The notes beneath the pieces are model-generated. The model ran no database searches. It saw nothing but the letters and a program-made list of their open reading frames with translations, and was not told the origin of the DNA. Source: Curvibacter lanceolatus ATCC 14669 (lineage in GTDB: Bacteria > Pseudomonadota > Gammaproteobacteria > Burkholderiales > Burkholderiaceae_C). From it: DNA of 64,000 nt. The stretch spans positions 62,001 to 126,000 of the forward strand of contig NZ_KB906263.1 in NCBI RefSeq assembly GCF_000381265.1, read 5' to 3'. Shown piece after piece: positions 8,537-15,927 of this stretch; within the stretch, counting starts at the first letter, position 1; each line of letters opens with the position of its first letter. The translations under genes were made by a program, and so were the position numbers.

Positions 8537-9541
8537 ATGCAACGCCGTTCCGTCACCCACGCCCTGGCCAGTCTGGCCCTGAGCTCGCTTGCCACCCTGG
8601 GCACGCTGTGCAGCCCGCTGGCCCAGGCCGAAGAGACCTGGCCCAGCAAATCGATCCGCTTTGTGGTGCCCTACCCGCCGGGCGGCCCCACCGACCTGAT
8701 GGCACGCCTGCTGCAGGGCGAAATGCAGACCCGCCTGGGCGTGTCGGTGATCGTCGACAACAAGAGCGGCGCGGGCGGCAACCTGGGCAGCGCCGAGGTG
8801 GCCAAGCAGGCGCCCGCCGACGGCTACACCCTGCTGTTGGCGGCCAGCGGCCCCATGGCGGTCAACCCGACGCTGTACCGCAACATGCCCTTCAACCCGC
8901 TGACCGACCTGGCGCCGGTGATCCAGTTGTCGGCCTTTCCGCTGGTGCTCGAGGTCAACCCCAAGACGGGCATCAAATCAGTCAAGGAGTTGATTGCCGC
9001 GCTCAAGAGCAAACGCGCCGCCGAACTGGCCTTTGCTTCGGCCGGCAATGGCACGCCCCAGCACCTGGCGGGCGAGTTGTTCAACACCCAGATCGACACC
9101 AAGATGCCGCACATCCCCTACCGCGGTGCGGGCCCGGCCTTGAACGACCTGCTGGGCGGCCAGGTGAACGTGATGTTCGACATCCTGGGCAGCTCGCTGC
9201 CCTACATCCAGTCGGGCAAGCTCACCGCACTGGCCGTCACCACCGCCAAACGCGTGCCCACCCTGCCCGATGTGCCCACCATGGCCGAAGCCGGTCTGCC
9301 GGGCTACGAGATGACCGGCTGGCACGGTGTGGCCGTGCGCGCCGGCACGCCCCCGGCCGTGATCGACAAGCTCAACAGCACCTTGAACGCCATCTTCAGC
9401 CAGCCCGAATTCCGCAAGAAGTGGGAGGCCATCGGCACGCCCGTGGTGGCGGGCAGCGCGACGCAGTTTGGCGAGCTGATCAAAAAGGACTCGGTGCGCC
9501 TGGGCAAGCTGGTGAAGGATTCGGGGGCGACGGTGGATTGA
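8537..9541 (+). CDS. Bug/TctC family tripartite tricarboxylate transporter receptor
   Basis: Periplasmic solute-binding protein of 334 residues. The signal peptide ends at about residue 31 (PLAQAEETW), then the characteristic Bug start IRFVVPYPPGGPTDLMARL, VDNKSGAGGNLGS, DGYTLLLAASGPMAVNP and IPYRGAGPALNDLLGGQV follow. Bug proteins are greatly expanded in Burkholderiales and often lack their own TctA/TctB membrane genes, as here. It would bind a small carboxylate, plausibly the substrate of the upstream dehydrogenase/BKACE pair. The leader (aacaggagacaacacc before ATG) is identical to that of the SDR gene at 47821. Confidence 0.92.
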   Translation: MQRRSVTHALASLALSSLATLGTLCSPLAQAEETWPSKSIRFVVPYPPGGPTDLMARLLQGEMQTRLGVSVIVDNKSGAGGNLGSAEVAKQAPADGYTLLLAASGPMAVNPTLYRNMPFNPLTDLAPVIQLSAFPLVLEVNPKTGIKSVKELIAALKSKRAAELAFASAGNGTPQHLAGELFNTQIDTKMPHIPYRGAGPALNDLLGGQVNVMFDILGSSLPYIQSGKLTALAVTTAKRVPTLPDVPTMAEAGLPGYEMTGWHGVAVRAGTPPAVIDKLNSTLNAIFSQPEFRKKWEAIGTPVVAGSATQFGELIKKDSVRLGKLVKDSGATVD

Positions 9542-9565
9542 GTGCTTCCACGTGTGGGTATGGGC

Positions 9566-9838
9566 TCAACCGTAGTGGTAACGGCCCTGCAAAAACTCAA
9601 TGCGATCTGCCTTGACCAAGTAAACGCATCGGTGCTCCTGGGTGATGCGGCGCGACCAGACATTGGGGCCCAGGTACTTCAGCGGTTCGGGTTTGCCGAT
9701 ACCCTCGAAAGGATTTTTCAGAACGGCCTTGATCAACTCAAGCAAGCGCCTGGCCGTTCTGCGATCCGTTTCGATCCAGTGTTGAAGATCTTCCAGAAAC
9801 TCAGGGTGGCACACCGCCAGCCGCTTTGTTTCAGGCAT
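9566..9838 (-). CDS. yoeB: Txe/YoeB family toxin
   Basis: Ribosome-dependent mRNA endonuclease of 90 residues. The residues aligned with the E. coli YoeB active site are all present: Glu51 in GIGKPEPLK, Arg70 in SRRITQEHR and His88 in the terminal GRYHYG. It overlaps the antitoxin gene by 8 nt, the usual coupling for this module, and lies on the strand opposite the Bug gene, with which it converges. Confidence 0.92.
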   Translation of the reverse strand: MPETKRLAVCHPEFLEDLQHWIETDRRTARRLLELIKAVLKNPFEGIGKPEPLKYLGPNVWSRRITQEHRCVYLVKADRIEFLQGRYHYG

Positions 9839-10112
9839 CCAGGTTCACCCGACGCTCCAGTTCGGACAGGTCGGTCGGCAGCACGCCCCCCGAGTGGGCA
9901 CGGGAAAGGGCCGTCAACAAACGCTGTGCGTTGTGTGGCGAACGCAACAGATGCGCAGTTTCGATCAGGCTTTGCAGTTCGTCCGCTGCAATCATGGCGA
10001 CATCCCCCCCAGAACGACGTCGCACCATGATCACCTCTCGGTCTGCCACGGCCCGATCCATCAAGGTTTTGAGCTGTTCACGGGCCTGGCTGTAGGTGGT
10101 TTCAATGCTCAT
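9831..10112 (-). CDS. yefM: YefM family antitoxin
   Basis: A 93-residue antitoxin. The N-terminal DNA-binding segment reads TTYSQAREQLKTLMDRA, followed by EVIMVRRRSGGDVAMIAADEL, the Phd/YefM core. The C-terminal half (LLRSPHNAQRLLTALSRAHSG) is the YoeB-neutralising part. Its own promoter region carries repeated TTGTAC elements like the E. coli yefM operator. Paired with the downstream overlapping yoeB. Confidence 0.92.
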   Translation of the reverse strand: MSIETTYSQAREQLKTLMDRAVADREVIMVRRRSGGDVAMIAADELQSLIETAHLLRSPHNAQRLLTALSRAHSGGVLPTDLSELERRVNLDA

Positions 10113-10127
10113 TGATATCTCTCCAAC

Positions 10128-10148
10128 TTGTACTCACTTATTGTACAA
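10128..10148 (-). promoter_or_regulatory. Putative YefM autoregulatory operator
   Basis: TTGTAC at 10128-10133 and the palindrome TTGTACAA at 10141-10148 lie 13 bp apart, 16-36 bases upstream of yefM. In E. coli the YefM-YoeB operator consists of two repeats with a TGTACA core about one helical turn apart, so this is the expected autorepression site. The second copy is the perfect one. Confidence 0.55.
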
Positions 10149-10185
10149 ATTCTCGAGATTTTCAACTCCCGGGTATGCCGACCAC

Positions 10186-10202
10186 GCCGACCTTCGGTCG
10201 GC
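10186..10202. other. Short perfect hairpin between the FAH gene and yefM
   Basis: GCCGACC, a 3-base loop TTC, then GGTCGGC: a 7-bp perfect stem. It lies 53 bases beyond the FAH stop. No U tract follows on either strand, so it is not a canonical intrinsic terminator, although it could stall or stabilise the 3' end. Confidence 0.4.
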
Positions 10203-10254
10203 AAGCCAAGGCCCGCAGCCGTGCACACCGGGGCTTTGAAGCTGGGAGAGGGCT

Positions 10255-11118
10255 TTAAAACTTGAAGGCCACCACCTCTTGGCGCTGCTCGCCCAGGCCG
10301 CTGATGCCCAGGGTCATGACATCGCCCTTTTTCAGGAACACCGGTGCTGGCTGGCCATCTTTCTTGATGCCCATGCCCACGCCCGGTGGCGTGCCGGTGG
10401 TAATGATGTCGCCCGGCTCCAGGGTCACGAACTGGCTCAGGTAGCTGATGATCTTGGCCACGCTGAAGATCATGGTCTTGGTGCTGCCGCTTTGCATGCG
10501 CTGGCCGTTCAGGTCCAGCCACAGGTCCAGGCGCTGCGGGTTGGGCACTTCGTCGCGCGTCACCAGCCAGGGGCCGACGGGGCCGAAGGTGTCGCAACCC
10601 TTGCCCTTGTCCCAGGTGCCGCCACGCTCGATCTGGAATTCGCGCTCGCTCACATCGTTCACCAGCACATAGCCGGCCACGTGGTTCAGAGCCTCTTTTT
10701 GCGAGACATGGCGTGCCTGCTTGCCGATCACCACGCCCAGTTCCACCTCCCAATCGGTCTTCTTCGAGCCCTTGGGCAGCATCACCGGATCGTTGGGGCC
10801 TTGCAGACAGCTGATGGCCTTGGTAAACACCACGGGCTCCTTGGGCACCGGCAGCCCGGCCTCGGCGGCGTGGTCGGCGTAGTTCAAGCCGATGGCGATG
10901 AATTTACGCACGCCGGCCACCGGGGTGCCGAAACGAGGCTTGCCGCGCACCAGCGGCAGCTTGTCGACCTTGACCTTGCCGAGCTTGGCCAGGGCAGCGT
11001 CGCTGAGCTGCTCCGGGCCCAGATCCTTGATCACGCTGCTCAGGTCGCGCAACTTGCCTTCGGCGTCAATCAGGCCCGGCTTTTCCTTGCCGGGGTTGCC
11101 GTAGCGTACGAGTTTCAT
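10255..11118 (-). CDS. Fumarylacetoacetate hydrolase family protein
   Basis: Metal-dependent C-C hydrolase, isomerase or lyase of the FAH superfamily, 287 residues. It starts MKLVRYGNPGKEKPGLID with an AGGA ribosome-binding site. The catalytic domain has GLNYADHAAEAG, KTDWEVELGVVIGK (with acidic metal ligands), NDVSEREFQIERGGTWDKGKGCDTFGPVGPWL, and GDIITTGTPPGVGMG. This close match to the ureidoglycolate-lyase-like/2-keto-3-deoxy-fuconate-type subgroup suggests sugar-acid or ureidoglycolate catabolism, but the subgroup is poorly predictive. It stands alone between the TA module and a divergent secreted-protein gene. Confidence 0.88.
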   Translation of the reverse strand: MKLVRYGNPGKEKPGLIDAEGKLRDLSSVIKDLGPEQLSDAALAKLGKVKVDKLPLVRGKPRFGTPVAGVRKFIAIGLNYADHAAEAGLPVPKEPVVFTKAISCLQGPNDPVMLPKGSKKTDWEVELGVVIGKQARHVSQKEALNHVAGYVLVNDVSEREFQIERGGTWDKGKGCDTFGPVGPWLVTRDEVPNPQRLDLWLDLNGQRMQSGSTKTMIFSVAKIISYLSQFVTLEPGDIITTGTPPGVGMGIKKDGQPAPVFLKKGDVMTLGISGLGEQRQEVVAFKF

Positions 11119-11302
11119 GGTGTCCTTTCAAAAAATACCCAAGCCGCCAATACGACGGTTCAGTGTCATTATCGATAACGGCCCCCAACCGTGTCAGGGG
11201 GTGTTGGCTCGTGCGGTGCCGAGCTGGGCGGTAGACTTCCATGTCACCCAGACTGAAACCTCGCGCGCTCCACCGGGTGCGTGACCACCTCGCCTCTGCA
11301 CC

Positions 11303-11902
11303 ATGATTTCCGGACCCCGCAACGCATCTCCCCTCCTGCTCTTCACGGCGCTGACCGTGCTGACGGGCATCACCAGCGCTGCCCAGGCGCAACCAGCCTG
11401 CCCGAGCGCCGGCGAAGCCGCCAAGGTGACCTTGACCAACCCGTCCTTCAGCGAGACCGAGGACGGGCGCATCAAGGGCTGGAAAGCCATCGAGCATCGG
11501 GTCAGTGGCAACTACGCCTTTGAACGCGACACCAAGATCTTTCTCTCAGCCCCCAGCAGCGCACAGATCCGCCAGGTGAGCCCGGAGGACTTCGGGGTGC
11601 TGAAACAGGAAACATTGATCCCGGCCTGCTGGAAAGGCAAGCTGGCCAAGTTGTCGGGTTACCTGCGCACGGACAAGGCCATGGGGGGTGGCGGTGCACT
11701 GGTGCTGCACGTCACGGACGGCAGCAATATCCTGAAGTGGAACCACATGAATGATGCCCGCGTGAAGGGCACGCAGGACTGGAAGCGCTACACCATCGAA
11801 CTCAGGATTCCGGACAACGGCTACATGCTCGAGGCCGCCGTGATGCTGGAAGACGATGGCGCCCTGTGGGTCGATGACCTGACCCTTGAAATCGCCCCTT
11901 GA
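11303..11902 (+). CDS. Secreted beta-sandwich (carbohydrate-binding-like) protein of unknown function
   Basis: A 199-residue protein with a signal peptide (LLLFTALTVLTGITSAAQA, cleavage before QPACPS). The rest is rich in beta-strand-like segments: NPSFSETEDGRIKGWKAIEH, IRQVSPEDFGVLKQE, KLSGYLRTDKA, DWKRYTIELRIPDNGYML and VMLEDDGALWVDDLTLEI. The pattern of an N-terminal 'noun-phrase then GW' and a C-terminal 'alwVDDLtLe' is that of jelly-roll domains that bind carbohydrates, often appended to glycoside hydrolases. Here it stands alone. I do not recognise a named family. Two cysteines (PAC and PACWKG) could form a disulfide. Confidence 0.7.
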   Translation: MISGPRNASPLLLFTALTVLTGITSAAQAQPACPSAGEAAKVTLTNPSFSETEDGRIKGWKAIEHRVSGNYAFERDTKIFLSAPSSAQIRQVSPEDFGVLKQETLIPACWKGKLAKLSGYLRTDKAMGGGGALVLHVTDGSNILKWNHMNDARVKGTQDWKRYTIELRIPDNGYMLEAAVMLEDDGALWVDDLTLEIAP

Positions 11903-11930
11903 AGCGGCCTCAGCCAGGGGGCCGGCCACT

Positions 11931-12617
11931 TCAAGCCAGCAGCAACTCCAAAGCGCCCTCCAACTGCTCCGACGGCAGTCGCTTGAAGCCCGTGCGCGCA
12001 TAGCGCTGCAAACGCCCCTGGATGAAGGCCGTCAACACCGCGGCCTGGGCCTGCGAGCGCACCGAGGGCTTGGCCGAACCGGTGGCCTCGGCCTGCGGGC
12101 GCAGGCATTGGCGAAAGGTCAGTTCCAGCCGCTCAAAAAACTGGTTCATGCGCTGCTGCAGGCGTTCGTGCTCCAACACCAGCGCATCACCGCACATCAC
12201 ACGCACCATGCCCGGGTTTTTCTCGGCAAACTGCACCAGCAGGTAGATCACCCGGGTGGCTTGGCGGTGGCCCAGCGTGGCGGGGTCGGGGTTGGCGCTG
12301 GCTTCGCGCTCGATCATCTGCTTGGACAGCGAAAACACGGTCTGCTCGATGAAATCGATCAGGCCTTCAAACATCTGCGCCTTGCTGGCGAAGTGGCGGT
12401 ACAGCGCCGCCTCACTGACCCCGATGCGGGCCGCCAGTGCGGCCGTGGTGATGCGCTCAGCGCCTGGCTGCTCCAGCATGCTGGCCAGGGTCTGCAGGAT
12501 TTGCACACGGCGCTCACCGGGGCGGGGCCGCTTGCGGACCGCAGGGGCGTCGGCCTCGCTGCTGACCGGAGGGGCATCGGTTTCAGGTGCGGCGGGGAGT
12601 TCGTGCGGTTCAGACAT
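11931..12617 (-). CDS. slmA: Nucleoid occlusion factor SlmA (TetR family)
   Basis: TetR-fold DNA-binding protein that blocks FtsZ ring assembly over the nucleoid. 228 residues; the helix-turn-helix is at about residues 40-80 (TTAALAARIGVSEAALYRHFASKAQMFEGL, near-identical in layout to E. coli SlmA) and the core includes FAEKNPGMVRVMCGDALVLEHERLQQRMNQFFERLE. An acidic, proline-rich N-terminal extension of about 25 residues precedes RKRPRPGERRVQIL, as in other Burkholderiales. The start at 12617 (MSEPHEL) is preferred over upstream ATGs by family pattern. Neighbouring argB and a two-component system is typical of Comamonadaceae. Confidence 0.88.
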   Translation of the reverse strand: MSEPHELPAAPETDAPPVSSEADAPAVRKRPRPGERRVQILQTLASMLEQPGAERITTAALAARIGVSEAALYRHFASKAQMFEGLIDFIEQTVFSLSKQMIEREASANPDPATLGHRQATRVIYLLVQFAEKNPGMVRVMCGDALVLEHERLQQRMNQFFERLELTFRQCLRPQAEATGSAKPSVRSQAQAAVLTAFIQGRLQRYARTGFKRLPSEQLEGALELLLA

Positions 12618-12669
12618 CGGCATGGAAGAAGGGCTCGAATGATTCTCGCACACCGGCCCTTCGCTTCGC

Positions 12670-14097
12670 CTAGGCGGTCTGCTCCGGCAGCACCAGCCTG
12701 ACCAGCAAACCGCACTGCCCCGGGCCGCTCAACAGCTCCAGGCTGCTGTGGTGCACGCGGGCGATTTCATGAGCGATGGCCAGGCCCAGCCCACTGCCCT
12801 CGCCCTGGGTGCCCGGCACGCGGTAAAACCGCTCAGTGACCCGGTTGCGTTCGGCCGGTGCAATGCCTGGCCCATCGTCTTCCACGGCCAGGTAAGGCAA
12901 CGACGAATCGCCCACCACCAACAGGCCGCAGCGGATGGTCACGCTGCCACCGCGCGGGGTGTAACGGATGGCGTTGTCGATCAGGTTGCCCAGCAACTCG
13001 CGCAGCAGCCACTCATGCCCGGTGGTGTGGGCCGGCTGGGCCGCCAGGCCCAGGTCCAGGCCGCGTGCGGTGGCGGCGTCCAGATGGGCCTCCAGCAGCG
13101 ATTCGCACAAGGCCAGCAGGTCGACCCGCTGCATGGGTTGTGCCTCCATGGCTCGCGCATCGGCGCGCGACAGCGCCAGCAACTGGTTGGCCAGTTGGGA
13201 GGTGCGCCGCGTGGCCTGGCGCAGTTTGTCGAGTTGCTCGGCATTCAGGGTGATGCTGGCCGGCGCCGTGTCGGCCCCCGACACGCCCAGACGCAGTCGT
13301 TGCCGGGTCTGCAGCACCTGGGCCCAGGCCTCAACCTGCGCCTGCAGGCCAGCCAAAGGGGTGCGCAACTGGTGCGCGGCATCGGCAATGAAACGGCGCT
13401 GGCTGGCCGACTGCGCATTCACCAGATCGAACAGCCGGTTGAGCGAGGCCACCAAGGGGCGCACCTCGGCCGGCGAGGCCTCCACGTCGATGGCGCTCAG
13501 GTCTTGCGGCGAGCGCTTGCTGACGGCCTCGGTGAGTTCGGTCAGGGGCCGCAAGGCGCGGCCCACGGCCCAGCTCACGGCCAGCGCCGCTGCCACCATC
13601 AGCACGCCATTGGGCAGCAGCACGCGCAGCAAGGTGCTGAGCCACTGCTGGCGCGGGTCCGAGCCATCGGCCAATTGCACGATCAGGTCGCCGGCCCGGG
13701 TGTGCACCCGCTGCGAGACGATGCGGTAGGTGACGCCTTCGTACTCGGTGCTGTGGAACTCGGGCTCGGCCGTGGCCACGGTGGCACCGGGCAACCAAAG
13801 GTCACCGTGCAGCAGGTGGCCTTCGAGGTCGTTGACACTGTAGCCCGCCAGCCCGGCACGGCCCTTGAGAAAATCTTCCACCGGGGGTGCCAGCAGCAGC
13901 ACAGGCGGATCCCCGGCCTGCACGCCCGGCGCCAGCACCGAGTCGGCCAGCAGGGGCACATAGCGCAGCAGTTGCCGGTCATGTTGCACGGCGGCGCTGT
14001 CGGCCGAGCGGTAATCCACCCAGACGTTGACCAGGCCCAGCACAAACAGCGGCCCCAGCAGCAGCACCAGCAGCCGGTTGCGCAAGCCCGAGGCCAT
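12670..14097 (-). CDS. Sensor histidine kinase (TctE/QseC-like)
   Basis: Inner-membrane kinase of 475 residues. TM1 is at about 7-27 (RLLVLLLGPLFVLGLVNVWV). A periplasmic domain (VEDFLKGRAGLAGYSV to EYEGVTYRIVSQRV) follows, resembling the 2CSK_N sensor domain of TctE-type kinases. TM2 is near 180, then HAMP, the H-box FIADAAHQLRTPLAG, the N-box ELLGNLIDNAIRYT, and the G-boxes VEDDGPGI and GSGLGLAIA. The start at 14097 is 5 nt after the response-regulator stop. TctE kinases control tripartite tricarboxylate transporters; a TctC-like receptor sits 5 kb away, but a link is only a guess. Confidence 0.9.
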   Translation of the reverse strand: MASGLRNRLLVLLLGPLFVLGLVNVWVDYRSADSAAVQHDRQLLRYVPLLADSVLAPGVQAGDPPVLLLAPPVEDFLKGRAGLAGYSVNDLEGHLLHGDLWLPGATVATAEPEFHSTEYEGVTYRIVSQRVHTRAGDLIVQLADGSDPRQQWLSTLLRVLLPNGVLMVAAALAVSWAVGRALRPLTELTEAVSKRSPQDLSAIDVEASPAEVRPLVASLNRLFDLVNAQSASQRRFIADAAHQLRTPLAGLQAQVEAWAQVLQTRQRLRLGVSGADTAPASITLNAEQLDKLRQATRRTSQLANQLLALSRADARAMEAQPMQRVDLLALCESLLEAHLDAATARGLDLGLAAQPAHTTGHEWLLRELLGNLIDNAIRYTPRGGSVTIRCGLLVVGDSSLPYLAVEDDGPGIAPAERNRVTERFYRVPGTQGEGSGLGLAIAHEIARVHHSSLELLSGPGQCGLLVRLVLPEQTA

Positions 14098-14102
14098 GGG
14101 GC

Positions 14103-14807
14103 TCAGCCCTCCTGCTGTTCGAGGCGGTAGCCAAAGCCCCGGATCGAACGCAGCGCCAAGCCATGCGGCTCCAGCTTGCTGCGCAGGCGCGAGATGTAGA
14201 CCTCGACCGCATTGGGCGTGATCTCTTTGTCCCAGCCGGTCAAGGCGGCCAGCAGCTTGTCTTTGCTGGCCGGCTTGGGGGCATTGATGAGCAGGTACTC
14301 CATCACCGTCCACTCCCGCGGCCCCAGGTCGATCACCTGCTGCCGGGCCTGGCCGTCGACCACCGCACGCACGGTGGCGCGGCGGCTGGCGGTGTCCATT
14401 TCAAGCGGGCCAAAGCTCAGCACCGCCGAGGTGGCGGCCTGCGAACGGCGCAGCAGTGCGCGCAGGCGAGCCAGCAACTCAGGCAGTTCAAAGGGCTTGA
14501 CCATGTAGTCGTCAGCGCCCAGGTCCAACCCCTGCACGCGGTCTTGCAAGGCGTCACGGGCGGTCAGGATCAGCACAGGCATGGTGCGGCTGGCCACATC
14601 GGACAGGCGCAGGCGCCGCGTCAGGTCCAGCCCACTCATGCCGGGCAAACCGATGTCGATGATGGCAGCATCGAAGGTCTCGGCGCGCAGCACCTCTTCG
14701 GCCCGCTCGCCACTGCCCACCCAGTCGACGGCATAGCCGGCGTCTGTCAGGCCCAGCTTGATGCCGCTGGCTACCATCACATCGTCTTCGACCAACAGCA
14801 GCCTCAT
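14103..14807 (-). CDS. OmpR-family response regulator (TctD/QseB-like)
   Basis: A 234-residue two-domain regulator. The receiver has acidic residues E7-D8-D9, the phospho-acceptor D51 (AAIIDIGLPG), T in LILTARDAL and K in DDYMVKPFEL. The C-terminal winged helix ends with NAVEVYISRLRSKLEPHGLALRSIRGFGYRLE. Co-transcribed with the downstream kinase (5-nt gap). Target promoters are unknown; autoregulation would be usual. It lies 37 nt beyond the argB stop on the same strand, so read-through from argB is possible. Confidence 0.93.
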   Translation of the reverse strand: MRLLLVEDDVMVASGIKLGLTDAGYAVDWVGSGERAEEVLRAETFDAAIIDIGLPGMSGLDLTRRLRLSDVASRTMPVLILTARDALQDRVQGLDLGADDYMVKPFELPELLARLRALLRRSQAATSAVLSFGPLEMDTASRRATVRAVVDGQARQQVIDLGPREWTVMEYLLINAPKPASKDKLLAALTGWDKEITPNAVEVYISRLRSKLEPHGLALRSIRGFGYRLEQQEG

Positions 14808-14844
14808 GGCGATGCCATCCTCATCAGCGTGGATGTGGCGCGGC

Positions 14845-15774
<930 letters not shown>

Positions 15775-15927
15775 TCAACGGGGTGGCGAAAACAAGGCCA
15801 GTCGGTGCCGATGCACCCTGACAAGCCGGAATTGTGCCGCAAGCGACACGACTCCAGCATGTCAGCAACGCCGATAATGGCGGCCTTGCGCCTGCGGGCG
15901 CCTTGCAGACCCATTTCAGCCCAGCCC

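Noticed and set aside
10186-10202. Hairpin considered as a terminator of the FAH gene
   Set aside because: No U tract follows on the minus strand; kept only as a hairpin.
12748-14130. 460-residue plus-strand open frame
   Set aside because: Antisense to the histidine kinase, whose H, N and G boxes are clear.
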